Of a stretch of 64,000 nt of DNA, positions 45,267 to 57,916 are shown piece after piece. Below the pieces are notes generated by a model that worked only from the letters and a program-made list of their open reading frames with translations, was not told the origin of the DNA and searched no databases. Each line of letters starts with the position of its first letter. Position 1 is the stretch's first letter. A program made the translations under genes and the position numbers. Location of the stretch: contig NZ_CP054698.1 of the NCBI RefSeq assembly GCF_014023275.1, positions 3,844,001-3,908,000 on the forward strand, in the 5' to 3' direction. This stretch comes from Nostoc edaphicum CCNP1411. GTDB lineage: Bacteria; Cyanobacteriota; Cyanobacteriia; Cyanobacteriales; Nostocaceae.

Positions 45267-46469
45267 TCAATTCCTATTTTTATGAAAAGCTCGGCGTCTG
45301 CGCCCATTTTCAAAGAGGGGTTTTCGCAATGGTACTACCTCAGCTTCACTACTCTCGCGTGCTACCCGAATCAGCAACCCAGCAGCTATTAAGCTAGCAA
45401 TCATGGAATTACCACCATAACTAAACATGGGTAAGGGCAAGCCAGTAGTTGGTAGAGAACCTGTAGCAACACCGATGTGGAGCAAAGATTGTCCCACCAT
45501 CAAAACCGTCACACCGATCGCTACCAATCGATGTACTGTATTTTTAGCCTTCAGCGCCACAATTAATCCGAGAGTGGCAAATGTAGCTAAAAGTGCTAAC
45601 AACACCATACTGCCAACAAAGCCAAACTCTTCGGCGAAGACCGCAAAAATAAAATCGGTATCCTGAATTGGTAAATAAAACAGCTTTTGTTGAGAAAGTC
45701 CAAATCCAGAACCCCAAGTTCTACCAGAACCCACGGCTAGCAAACTTTGCACCAACTGGTAGCCATCTCCTGTAGCGTCCGCCCACGGATTAAGGAATGA
45801 CATTACCCGTTTACGCTGATACTCTTTAATACTAATACTGAGTAATGCCAACATCACTCCACCAACTGCTGTCCCTCCCAGATACTTGTAAGGTAAGCCA
45901 GCGGCTAGAGCAATTAGCCAGATAGTCATACCGCAAAGTGCTGTTGTACTCAAGTTAGGCTGGGCAAGAATTCCTAAAAGTACCAGACCAAAAATACCCA
46001 ACCAAGTTAAGCGAACCCGCCAACTGATTCGTTCCCACTGACCAAAAAGCCGGGCACTTTGCAGCACCAAAAAGGGTTTAATTAATTCTGAAGGTTGAAT
46101 TGGAATTGGCCCGATCGCAATCCAACGTGCTGCATCAAAAGCCTTTTTTCCCAATCCTGGGATCAGTGTGACGAAAATTAACGCCAAAAACAGCAACAAA
46201 AACCAATGGGCTAGCCCCAAAATTTTCTGCAATGGTAAATTAACAATAATATTGAATCCAATTAAGGAAACAAATACCCAAAGCACTTGACGCTTAAAGT
46301 AGTACAACCCATCATCATGACGACCGTCAGCAACGGGATAGGATGCTGAAAATAGCATGACCAAACCGACAAACAGCCAAATCAACGTTAACCAGCGCAA
46401 CAACCGCGCTTCTAATGCCCAGTTGGAGACTGAACTATCAAAAATTGGAATCAGGCGGCGTAGATTCAC
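45267..46469 (-). CDS. ftsW: FtsW/RodA/SpoVE-family peptidoglycan polymerase
   Basis: 400 residues with ten membrane segments. SEDS-family signatures: IGPIPIQPSELIKPFLVLQ, LAQPNLSTTAL (normally QPDxGT), FLNPWADATGDGYQLVQSLL, GSGRTWGSGFGLSQQKLFYLP, DTDFIFAVFAEEFGFVG with the catalytic-site acidic residues, and PLPMFSYGGNSMIASLIAAG near the end. It polymerises glycan strands at the division septum together with a class B penicillin-binding protein. The conserved PDxG Asp position reads Asn (QPN) in this protein, a variation worth noting. It is more like FtsW than RodA by the loop sequences. Confidence 0.9.
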   Translation of the reverse strand: MNLRRLIPIFDSSVSNWALEARLLRWLTLIWLFVGLVMLFSASYPVADGRHDDGLYYFKRQVLWVFVSLIGFNIIVNLPLQKILGLAHWFLLLFLALIFVTLIPGLGKKAFDAARWIAIGPIPIQPSELIKPFLVLQSARLFGQWERISWRVRLTWLGIFGLVLLGILAQPNLSTTALCGMTIWLIALAAGLPYKYLGGTAVGGVMLALLSISIKEYQRKRVMSFLNPWADATGDGYQLVQSLLAVGSGRTWGSGFGLSQQKLFYLPIQDTDFIFAVFAEEFGFVGSMVLLALLATFATLGLIVALKAKNTVHRLVAIGVTVLMVGQSLLHIGVATGSLPTTGLPLPMFSYGGNSMIASLIAAGLLIRVARESSEAEVVPLRKPLFENGRRRRAFHKNRN

Positions 46470-46725
46470 GATCAGTACAGGTAAAAAGTTAGAAATTAGG
46501 AGTTAGAAATAAAACTCATAAATCATAACTTATAACTCATAAGTAGGCCTTACAACCATAAATCTTAGAGATGTCAATTTCAATACACCGTTAGTTAATA
46601 TTTCTGACAACTTGATTGGCTATGCCCACGGTTAGTATTAATATCTGTTCCAGTAGTTTTTTATACACAAAATTAGTAGATTGAAGAATAATTCAGAGAG
46701 GAATCTGATCTAAGTCCTACTGAAA

Positions 46726-48246
46726 TCAGAAATTAGGAGAGTCAGAATAAGAAAGTGTTGAGTCCCAATCCCCCACTGCAACCATTTCTGAATTCTGACA
46801 ATTCATAAAGCTCAACGATTTAATGCAATTAACTGCATGTTTATCCATAGACAAGGGAATTTCAATCCAGAACTCAGTTCCTTGTCCAGGTTCTGATAAA
46901 CATCTTAATGTTCCCCCATGTTTTTCAACTACAATCTGATAACTAATTGATAAACCTAATCCTGTACCCTTACCTACAGGCTTAGTTGTGAAAAATGGAT
47001 TAAACAGTTGTTCTCTAACTGCTTCTGTCATTCCTGAACCATTATCAGCAATTCGGATCACACAGTTAGTTTCGATGACTTCTGTAGTAATTGTAATGGT
47101 ATTGGGATTAGCATGAATCTCTGCGATCGCGCGTTGAGTATTATAGCTCTCAAGCGCATCGATTGCATTACTGATAATATTCATAAATACTTGATTTAGT
47201 TGTCCGGCATAACAATATACTAAAGGCAAATTTCCATAACTTTTAACGACCTTGATACCAGGATGATCAAGGCTATTTTTAAACCGATTCTGTAAAATCA
47301 GCAAAGTACTATCTATTCCTTGATGAATATCAACCTTTTTCATCTCAGCTTCATCAAGACGAGAGAAGTTTCGGAGAGACAACACAATTTCAGAAATTCG
47401 TTCAGATCCTACTTCCATAGAATTTAGGATTTTGGGAAAATCATCTAGTAAAAAATCTAACTCAATCTCCTTGGTGTATTCTTGAATTTTTTGTACAGGA
47501 TTGGCATAAAATTGTTGGTAAAGATGCACAAGCTTCAGTAAACACTGTGTATAATCTTTTGCATATTTCAAATTACCATAAATAAAGTTAACAGGGTTGT
47601 TAATTTCGTGAGCGACTCCTGCAACTAACTGTCCCAGACTGGACATTTTCTCAGCTTGGACTAATTGGGCTTGAGTTTGTTGTAGCTCCCGGAGGGATTT
47701 TTCCAATTTTTTAGACTGAGCCTCAGCAATTTCTGCTAGATTCTCCTTGATTTGTAGCGCACTCCGTAGTTGTGCTCTTTGCTGTTTCAGTTCAACTGTT
47801 AACTTTTTGGCATCAACCAAAGCAGTATTCTGAGCTTGCAGTAGAAACAGGAAATCAACTATTGGGTCGTGAATCGCAAAGTCTTTGAGTTTGATACCCA
47901 GAGGGGCCAGGCTAGTTGTATCTGTAATCCAAGGAGAACCTAAAAAAAATATTACCTCCTGTTCTGGTTGATACATCATCTGACCCTTGAGCTGCATTCC
48001 ATTATGGAGAAACTCTAATATGAACAGGGCACGAGACTGTTTACTAATAGCATCAAAATCAACCAAAATTTTTGGACGATTAATCTGGAAATGCTGCTCA
48101 ATCAATTTACCAACCAATGGTTCCGGACAAATGCGCCCAAAGACATCACCAGCCTGTACAATTTCCCGATTGCGGCTAAAGGCAAAATGGAAAGGAAAAG
48201 CTTTCGCCAGTAACTCTGGTGAAAGCGTAAGGTGAGGAGGAGCCAT
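46726..48246 (-). CDS. Histidine kinase with HNOBA domain, H-NOX partner
   Basis: 506 residues. N-terminal H-NOX-associated (HNOBA) domain (LLAKAFPFHFAFSRNREIVQ; FGRICPEPLVGKL), a coiled coil (about 140-205), then HisKA with H-box VAGVAHEINNPVNFIYGNL and HATPase with N-box ISNAIDALESY, G1 IADNGSGM and G2 GKGTGLGLSISYQIVVEKHGG. No membrane segment. It lies 10 bases after the H-NOX gene, the standard arrangement in which the H-NOX protein inhibits or stimulates the kinase on binding NO (or responding to redox). The receiver partner is not adjacent. Confidence 0.93.
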   Translation of the reverse strand: MAPPHLTLSPELLAKAFPFHFAFSRNREIVQAGDVFGRICPEPLVGKLIEQHFQINRPKILVDFDAISKQSRALFILEFLHNGMQLKGQMMYQPEQEVIFFLGSPWITDTTSLAPLGIKLKDFAIHDPIVDFLFLLQAQNTALVDAKKLTVELKQQRAQLRSALQIKENLAEIAEAQSKKLEKSLRELQQTQAQLVQAEKMSSLGQLVAGVAHEINNPVNFIYGNLKYAKDYTQCLLKLVHLYQQFYANPVQKIQEYTKEIELDFLLDDFPKILNSMEVGSERISEIVLSLRNFSRLDEAEMKKVDIHQGIDSTLLILQNRFKNSLDHPGIKVVKSYGNLPLVYCYAGQLNQVFMNIISNAIDALESYNTQRAIAEIHANPNTITITTEVIETNCVIRIADNGSGMTEAVREQLFNPFFTTKPVGKGTGLGLSISYQIVVEKHGGTLRCLSEPGQGTEFWIEIPLSMDKHAVNCIKSLSFMNCQNSEMVAVGDWDSTLSYSDSPNF

Positions 48247-48256
48247 GCTACTGCAC

Positions 48257-48808
48257 TCAATTTGGTTTATAAATCACTAAAAATTCATCATGTTCAGCAC
48301 CTTCATCCCGACTCTGGGTTTGGGTAATATGAACTTCTGTATCAAACCTAGTTCCTAGTCCCTTGACTAGTCCAAGAATCATGGGCGTTAGCCCTTCCCT
48401 ATCAGAGCGATAATGTAAGCTTAGAGAATTTTCTTCCATATCAGTACATTCAAATGATGGGGGCTGGAGTTTAGGAAAGCTAACTCCTACACGAGCATGA
48501 AGATTGTCGAGGTTTTCTAAAAACTCAGGCAGCGTATCTCCACTCATATCCATCATTTCGCCATAGCCTTCTTGTGCTGTGTACTGAACCCAAAATTCTC
48601 CAAAAGCTTGCATAATTTGTTTGGGAGATAAACTCAGAACGACACTAGCAGCTTTTACCAGTTTGTGGGTCATGTCATCGGGATAGCCTTCCATACTGAG
48701 GAAAACATCTACATCCACCTCTGCTTTGTGCTTAATTTCTTTCCAAGTCTCTTCGCCAAAGCGATTGCACACCATGTCTTGAATCGCCTTGTTCACTAAT
48801 CCGTACAT
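48257..48808 (-). CDS. H-NOX heme-based NO/O2 sensor
   Basis: 183 residues from MYGLVNKAIQDMV, about the normal length of a stand-alone H-NOX. The heme ligand His104 (LDNLHARVGVSFP), the YxSxR heme-propionate motif (Tyr133-Ser135-Arg137, YRSDR), the Pro near 115 (FPKLQPPSF) and a distal-pocket Trp73 (EFWVQY) are all present, as in the Nostoc protein. No distal Tyr is evident, suggesting NO rather than O2 as the ligand. ATG 48808 is preceded by AGGAGG with ideal spacing, which decides it over an ATG seven codons upstream. Confidence 0.95.
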   Translation of the reverse strand: MYGLVNKAIQDMVCNRFGEETWKEIKHKAEVDVDVFLSMEGYPDDMTHKLVKAASVVLSLSPKQIMQAFGEFWVQYTAQEGYGEMMDMSGDTLPEFLENLDNLHARVGVSFPKLQPPSFECTDMEENSLSLHYRSDREGLTPMILGLVKGLGTRFDTEVHITQTQSRDEGAEHDEFLVIYKPN

Positions 48809-49129
48809 GGAAGCCTCCTCTTGCTGCACCTAATTTTGCTTTATGAATTTGCCCAAGACTCGACAAATAATTCCTTAGAAGGGTTATCTAAATAACAAAA
48901 TTTTCTGTATTTAAACCTTGAAATGTCTTATGACAGCTTTAAAAACCGAAAAAATAGGGAAAACTATTTGTATTTTAATGCTACAAGTTCTAGTTGTAAC
49001 AACCGTATTTTCACTTACTCATTCTATTCAGTGAGTTTTGAGGATTTGTAGTAAGCACTTTAGTGCTTAAAAATAATTACTAAAGTTCTCACTACAAACT
49101 TGCTCACCCATCAATTTAAGGTTGACTAA
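48809..49129. other. Intergenic region, no gene seen
   Basis: AT-rich region upstream of the H-NOX operon. An inverted GTAGTAAGCACTTTAGTGCTTAA-like stretch (AAGCACTTTAGTGCTT at 49054-49069) is a near-perfect palindrome that could end the HDO operon or act as a hairpin. Confidence 0.5.
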
Positions 49130-49864
49130 CTACAGCGATTCATCCAAAGGCAACCATGAATCAGGATACAAGCTATATTTAGAGATTTGACGCTGAATTC
49201 CGTTAAAAAATTGGACACGGGCATCCATAGCTTCGGCAATAGCTAGCTTTACCTTGATATCCTCTTCATTCATGGTAATTCGAGGTTCAATCACTGCTGC
49301 TAACTTCGCTGCATGACTATCATCCACATCAATATGGACTTCAAAAAAGATCAGGGATTCTTTGGGTAAAGGAGCAGCGCCAACAATTCCTTTGTATAGT
49401 TGCGTGTACAGCGAGCTAACAATCCCTTCGGAAGCATAACAGACAGCACCCAATGCAGCTAAATAGCCGTACTTATGTGGCATCTGCAAGTAGGTTTCAA
49501 TAAGGGCGCGAGTTTCAGGTGCAGTGGGTAGTGCTGTCAGACTTTCGTCGTGGATACCAAGGGCGCGAGTAAATTGACGAAATAATTCTGGGTGAGACTG
49601 AGTTATATCTCCCTGTCCCATTTCATCAAATAGGTTTTCCAAGATGACTAACTGACTACTTTCATCTTCGCAGCAAGACAAAATGCTAGCCAAGATACGA
49701 TTAAATTCTTTGGAGAATTTGTACATCTGAACAGCTAGTACCTGTATGTCTGGTAAAAATAAATTTCCAGTCCGACAACGAGTTAAGAACTCATGATTCC
49801 ATAGAGGATGATTAGCCGCTATTTCACGGAAGGAATTTCTCACTAAAGAAGATGTCTGTGTCAT
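49130..49864 (-). CDS. Heme-oxygenase-like diiron oxidase (HDO superfamily)
   Basis: 244 residues, all-helical heme-oxygenase-like fold. The metal-ligand set expected for diiron HDO enzymes is complete: Glu81 (NLFDEMGQGD), His91 (SHPELF), Glu146 (YASEGIVSSLY), His177, Asp181 and His184 (FEVHIDVDDSHAAKL, H-x3-D-x2-H). Relatives include CADD, SznF, BesC and UndA, which oxidise or cleave amino acids and fatty acids. The start ATG overlaps the stop of the upstream methyltransferase (ATGA), so the two are co-translated. The substrate is unknown; context with a methyltransferase and an iron oxygenase suggests small-molecule biosynthesis. Confidence 0.88.
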   Translation of the reverse strand: MTQTSSLVRNSFREIAANHPLWNHEFLTRCRTGNLFLPDIQVLAVQMYKFSKEFNRILASILSCCEDESSQLVILENLFDEMGQGDITQSHPELFRQFTRALGIHDESLTALPTAPETRALIETYLQMPHKYGYLAALGAVCYASEGIVSSLYTQLYKGIVGAAPLPKESLIFFEVHIDVDDSHAAKLAAVIEPRITMNEEDIKVKLAIAEAMDARVQFFNGIQRQISKYSLYPDSWLPLDESL

Positions 49865-50631
49865 CGTGATATTTGTAAGGCTAGATGGAGGGGTTGATCA
49901 AGTAAGGGGCTAAAAAATGATTCATCTATTGCGATATGTTCTGGAGTCACACGCAATTCTTGTAAAATTGGCATCGTATTGAAGCCAGCAATTTTAAGAG
50001 CATTAAAGTAATCCTCAAGAGTTTTGTGAATCAATTGGACATTTAGCCAAGAGCCATCTCGTTTCCAAATACGACCAGGAAACTGCTGATCTCGCTTGCT
50101 GAAGTAGCCTGCACCCTCAACTTGAAAATAAAATGGATATGCTGCCTCCCGCATATATGGAAAAGATGGATGGGGAACGCTGAATACAAATCGACCACCC
50201 GGACGAAGAACACGTGCAACTTCTGCCATACATTCTTGGGTCTGAGCAATTGTGAGATAGTTAAATAGAAATACTGCAACAACTAGATCAATTTCGCCAT
50301 CATCAAACTGCTTGAGATTGGTAGCACATCCTACTTCATAGCTAATACCCAAGGCATCTTCTATTTCTTGTAAGTTTGCTGCTGCAATCATGCCCTGGGA
50401 AAGGTCTATTCCATGCACTCGTTCAGCACCGCGTCGGCGTAACTCTCGACTGCAATAACCTTCTCCACAACCTATATCAAGTACTCGCAACCCAAAAACA
50501 GGCTCACAAAGCTCTAGTACAAAAGGGCGTGCTGTAAAGTCTGATAAGGAAGTAGGTTCTCCTCTAATCCACTCTGATGCTGTGCGATTGTATAAGTTTT
50601 TAGTTGAGTTTTTGTGATTCACATTTGACAT
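49861..50631 (-). CDS. Class I SAM-dependent methyltransferase, coupled to HDO
   Basis: 256 residues. Motif I RVLDIGCGEGYCSRELRRRG near residue 49, acidic motif II VHGIDLSQGM, and VARVLRPGGRFVFSVPHPSF. The HPSFPYMREAAYPFY loop and C-terminal HKTLEDYFNALKIAGF are typical of small-molecule methyltransferases of the UbiE/COQ5-like type. It is the first gene of the pair with the HDO enzyme (4-base ATGA overlap). It is divergent from the iron oxygenase at 51135, about 500 bases away. Confidence 0.87.
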   Translation of the reverse strand: MSNVNHKNSTKNLYNRTASEWIRGEPTSLSDFTARPFVLELCEPVFGLRVLDIGCGEGYCSRELRRRGAERVHGIDLSQGMIAAANLQEIEDALGISYEVGCATNLKQFDDGEIDLVVAVFLFNYLTIAQTQECMAEVARVLRPGGRFVFSVPHPSFPYMREAAYPFYFQVEGAGYFSKRDQQFPGRIWKRDGSWLNVQLIHKTLEDYFNALKIAGFNTMPILQELRVTPEHIAIDESFFSPLLDQPLHLALQISR

Positions 50632-51134
50632 TTTTAAGTGTTTGTTTATACTTGTTTTATACTTGTCTTAATCAATTTAATCTGACAAGACTGAAATAAT
50701 GGATGTATATGTTTTAACAATTAATATATTGTATTGATAATGTTGATTTTACCGATTTTATTTTGCTTGTTAATTTTGCGTTTAAAAACTATCATTTTCA
50801 AATAAATGGCTACCAAGAATATTCTCATCTTGTTAGTTTCTTTAAATATAAACAGCTAACTTATATTTAACTTCATGAACTTGCATTGTTACTTAGTTGA
50901 CAGCAACTTCATCTATAGATAGTTGTATTTTTAACCCCCAACTTTATCTATACTTTACTAATAAAGTTAAAACTAACTCTTTTAATCAAGATAAGTAAGA
51001 CAAATAAAACAGTATATTTTACGAAGTATAAATAGAATAATCTTGTTAATTTTGTAATAGCCAAATTCGTTTTGAAAACGAATTTGCTTTGGATACATGA
51101 GTTATTTAACCAATTTAGATAAACATTGGAATAA
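50632..51134. other. Divergent intergenic region of the HDO/oxygenase cluster
   Basis: About 500 bases, very AT-rich, no gene. It holds the promoters of the two divergent units and the perfect 25-base palindrome at 51062-51086. Confidence 0.6.
51062..51086. promoter_or_regulatory. Perfect palindrome upstream of the iron oxygenase gene
   Basis: CAAATTCGTTTT and AAAACGAATTTG pair exactly around a central G. It ends 48 bases before the ATG. No T-run follows, so it is more likely an operator for a dimeric repressor than a terminator. Role inferred. Confidence 0.5.
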
Positions 51135-52139
51135 ATGATGTTAGAAGAACTGTTAGCAGAACCACCACTGTGCGATCGCTTACAAGATGAGCGTGCCATC
51201 GCATTTTCTGAGCTTGGCGATCGCCTCTTTGATGAGCTTGCTGATAAAATTGCTACAAAGCGACAGTACCGACTACTGTTTGAACACACATTAAAGCCTG
51301 AGTTATTCCAGCACATCCGCATTGCTGCTGCTGGTTATATTTCAGCGTGTCTGAATAGTCCCATCATTCTTTCGGAAGCTGAAATGCTTGAACGACTGCT
51401 GGAAGCAAGAAGTACTTTGCCGAACTATACCGGCACTGGTCTTTTGATGCCCAAGCGAGAACATACTCTGGCATTTAACCTCTTTCAAAAGAGCGTCGCA
51501 GACGCTTTTTACCAACTAGGGGCGAATGACCTGATTGATGCAGTGGATTTACCAGTCAATCTCCGCATGGTGTATGGCAAGACTGACGCCAAGAAGTTGG
51601 GTTTGCCTTTTGCTAGCTCGAAGTGCCATAGCGATGTCTGGGCAGGTGTTGCAGCTGATGCAACTGTAGTGGTTTTGCCATTATTTGGCGACATCGATAA
51701 TATCACCATCGAAGCAGGTGAAATGCCCCGCGAAATGGAACTACAGTCTATGCAGGTGATGTCAGACTTCGATGAAGGTCGGGATATTCCGATGGTTGTC
51801 TCCTACACAGAAGCACAACTACAACATGGCACAATGTACTTTAATGATGCTCGTGGATTGCACCAAACAGTAAGAAGGAAAACTGAAGGTCTAAGAATTT
51901 CAGTAGATTTCCGGTTCCGCAGGAAATTCAATGAAGCTTACCGGGCAATGGTCACACCTAATATTGGTGGTATTGAAGAAGATATGAGCGTGCCATATCA
52001 AGACTGGCTAAAGGTTGGTAAAGAAACACTAATTGTGTTTGATGAAACTGTTGAACAGGCTAAGAACAGACAGAATGCGGACGCTCCAGTTCCACTTTAT
52101 ACTCGTGGGTATCGCCTTTTAAATATGTTTAACTTTTGA
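51135..52139 (+). CDS. StrG-like Fe(II)/2-oxoglutarate-type oxygenase
   Basis: 334 residues. A double-stranded beta-helix facial triad is visible: His165 and Asp167 (SSKCHSDVWAG), His243 (RGLHQTVRRKTEGLR), with Arg254 in EGLRISVDFRF as candidate 2-oxoglutarate ligand. The HSDVWAG and VDFRFRRKF segments resemble the streptomycin-biosynthesis StrG family, whose reaction is not settled. No signal peptide. Two ATG codons start it (51135 and 51138). It is divergent from the methyltransferase-HDO pair, and I infer a shared biosynthetic pathway; the substrate is unknown. Confidence 0.72.
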   Translation: MMLEELLAEPPLCDRLQDERAIAFSELGDRLFDELADKIATKRQYRLLFEHTLKPELFQHIRIAAAGYISACLNSPIILSEAEMLERLLEARSTLPNYTGTGLLMPKREHTLAFNLFQKSVADAFYQLGANDLIDAVDLPVNLRMVYGKTDAKKLGLPFASSKCHSDVWAGVAADATVVVLPLFGDIDNITIEAGEMPREMELQSMQVMSDFDEGRDIPMVVSYTEAQLQHGTMYFNDARGLHQTVRRKTEGLRISVDFRFRRKFNEAYRAMVTPNIGGIEEDMSVPYQDWLKVGKETLIVFDETVEQAKNRQNADAPVPLYTRGYRLLNMFNF

Positions 52140-52157
52140 TTTGCAAAAATCCGAGCC

Positions 52158-52186
52158 ATAAAAAAGAGGTCTTTCTCGACCTCTTA
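52158..52186 (-). terminator. Rho-independent terminator of the apc operon
   Basis: Stem AAGAGGTC / GACCTCTT with a 6-base loop (52164-52185). On the minus strand it is followed by a run of T (complement of 52159-52165), 34 bases beyond the apcC stop. On the + strand it may also slow transcription from the iron oxygenase gene. Confidence 0.85.
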
Positions 52187-52219
52187 CCAATTCCCTAAAA
52201 TAATGTTCTATTTACAGAA

Positions 52220-52426
52220 TTACGACAAGCCAGTATTAGCGCCTTGCTTACCAGTTGCCAGTTCCACTTTGATGATTGTGCCACCTGCTTTTTGAATGCG
52301 TTGCTGTTCGCGGAACCAGTTTTCATAAGGAACTAGCTTAGTGAAGTAAGTATTTTGCAGTTCGCGTTGGGTACGAATTCGGGTTTGGCTGGGAACTAGA
52401 GCAGTAATTTTAAACAAACGGGACAT
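52220..52426 (-). CDS. apcC: Allophycocyanin core linker, 7.8 kDa
   Basis: 68 residues, the normal length of LC7.8 (MSRLFKITALVPSQTRIRTQ; FTKLVPYENWFREQQRIQKA). It caps the core cylinders of the phycobilisome by binding within an allophycocyanin trimer. Last gene of the apcE-A-B-C operon. A long stem-loop separates it from apcB. Confidence 0.97.
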   Translation of the reverse strand: MSRLFKITALVPSQTRIRTQRELQNTYFTKLVPYENWFREQQRIQKAGGTIIKVELATGKQGANTGLS

Positions 52427-52507
52427 ATTTTGAAAATCTCCTGTATACCTTGTGAAAACTTTTTTTATCTCAAAATCTTGAGTGCAAATCTTTTAATCAT
52501 TCAAAGG

Positions 52508-52605
52508 CTGGAAATCAAACATCAATACTAGACCACCAACACTCATCACTGATAATTTACCAAGATAAGCAATATAACGTTCTAGCACTCACGGTTGATT
52601 TCCAG
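52508..52605 (-). promoter_or_regulatory. Intercistronic stem-loop between apcB and apcC
   Basis: CTGGAAATCAA (52508-52518) and TTGATTTCCAG (52595-52605) form an 11-bp perfect stem enclosing about 76 bases. It lies within the 223-base apcB-apcC spacer. Likely a partial terminator or RNA-stability element that makes apcAB transcripts more abundant than apcABC. Role inferred. Confidence 0.6.
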
Positions 52606-52649
52606 ACCTTAATAAAGCCGCACCTAAATTCTTAAGCGCAAACTAGCTC

Positions 52650-53138
52650 TTAGCTTAAGCCAGAGGAGATATAGTCTAAGTAAACGCCCATTTCCTTACC
52701 AGCGTCAGAACCTACCAAACTGGCGGTTACTTCCTTGATTGCTTGGATAGCTTGCACGGTAGCACCGACGGGAACGCCCAAGGAGTTGTAGGTTTCCTTC
52801 AAGCCATTGAGCACACGCTCATCTAGGATGGAAGGATCGCCAGCCAACATAGCGTAGGTGGCATAGCGGAGGTAATAGTCCAAATCACGGATGCAAGCAG
52901 CATAGCGGCGGGTGGTGTACATATTGCCGCCTGGACGGGTGATGTCAGAGTATAGCAAAGATTTTGCTACAGCTTCTTTGACGATCGCAGCAGCGTTAGC
53001 GCTGATGGTGCTAGCAGCACGTACCCGCAGTTCGCCAGTGGCGAAGTAGCCTTTTAGCTTCTCTAAAGCAGAAGAGTCTAGGTATTTACCTTGAACGTCT
53101 GCGGAGTTAATGACAGCGGTAATTGCGTCTTGAGCCAT
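52650..53138 (-). CDS. apcB: Allophycocyanin beta subunit
   Basis: 162 residues. The phycobiliprotein globin-like fold, with chromophore Cys82 ([20 protein letters not shown]), Asn72 in GGNMYT (the gamma-N-methylated position), and the N-terminal [20 protein letters not shown]. It pairs with ApcA, binds one phycocyanobilin, and makes up the core of the phycobilisome. Codon use and length are those of core photosynthesis genes. Confidence 0.97.
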   Translation of the reverse strand: MAQDAITAVINSADVQGKYLDSSALEKLKGYFATGELRVRAASTISANAAAIVKEAVAKSLLYSDITRPGGNMYTTRRYAACIRDLDYYLRYATYAMLAGDPSILDERVLNGLKETYNSLGVPVGATVQAIQAIKEVTASLVGSDAGKEMGVYLDYISSGLS

Positions 53139-53203
53139 GTTGTTAATTCCTTATTTCCAACCGTATTGCAATACTTCTGTTTAAGTAGGTAAACAGTTTT
53201 ACC

Positions 53204-53692
53204 CTATCCGAGAAGGGCGCCAACTAGGTAGTCGAAGTAGCCACCAGCTTCACTAGCGTCATCACCAGAGAGCAATGTAGAAGCTCCACTCTTCAGCCCA
53301 CGGATACCTTCAGCAACACCATCGATAGGAGTTCCCAAGGACTTGTACAGTTCACGGGCACCGATAACACCAATTTCTTCGATGGGGGTAACATCACCAG
53401 CAACAATACCGTAGGTAATGAGGCGGAGGTAATAATCTAGGTCACGCAAACAAGTAGCAGTCAATTCTTGACCGTAAGCGTTACCACCAGGAGATACAAC
53501 ATCAGGACGCTTTTGGAACAGTTGATCGCCAGCTTGCTTAACAAGACGTTCGCGATTTTCTGTCAAAACTTGAGCAATCCGCACACGGCGCTCACCACTT
53601 GCAACAAAAGACTTGATCCGATCTAACTCACCAGGGCTGAGGTAGCGAGCTTCTGCATCAGCATTCACGATAGCTTTCGTGACGATACTCAT
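53204..53692 (-). CDS. apcA: Allophycocyanin alpha subunit
   Basis: 162 residues from [20 protein letters not shown], with chromophore Cys81 ([20 protein letters not shown]). GGAGGA seven bases upstream of ATG 53692 sets the start; the open frame continues upstream without conservation. The sequence after residue 110 ([31 protein letters not shown]) differs from the more usual C-terminus as I recall it and the protein is one residue longer than the common 161, but its place between apcE and apcB leaves little doubt about identity. Confidence 0.95.
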   Translation of the reverse strand: MSIVTKAIVNADAEARYLSPGELDRIKSFVASGERRVRIAQVLTENRERLVKQAGDQLFQKRPDVVSPGGNAYGQELTATCLRDLDYYLRLITYGIVAGDVTPIEEIGVIGARELYKSLGTPIDGVAEGIRGLKSGASTLLSGDDASEAGGYFDYLVGALLG

Positions 53693-54076
53693 TAATGGAT
53701 TCCTCCAATACGAATGAAACCAGGATTTGATTAAACTGGTGCGACTTTGAGTTGGTTTACTGAGTTTATTTTTTCGTTCTTTTAGACACAACAGTTTTAC
53801 AACTGCTACGGCTAATAAATTACGAATTTGCTTGAGTCAACATAAGTACACAAGCTTTTAAACTCAGTTACCTTCCGCAAAACATTTTCCGGCATTCTGT
53901 TGAGCATTTATGACTGCTCTTAATACTTTGTAATATTGCTTTTCAGAATTTACCGTTTTAGCTGCAATCTGAGAGCATTATTACGGAAGGTTACGAAGGT
54001 TACAGGGGAAAGGTTACAGGGGACAGGTTACAGGGGACAGGAAATAATCTGTACCCTATTCCCTATTCCCTACTTC
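53693..54076. other. apcE-apcA spacer with tandem repeat
   Basis: 384 bases. A GGTTACAGGGGACA tandem repeat lies at about 53985-54042, followed by CCCTATT heptamers (54055-54072). The region near 53700-53900 presumably contains the strong apcA promoter or processing site; I cannot identify it by eye. Confidence 0.6.
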
Positions 54077-57916
<3,840 letters not shown>

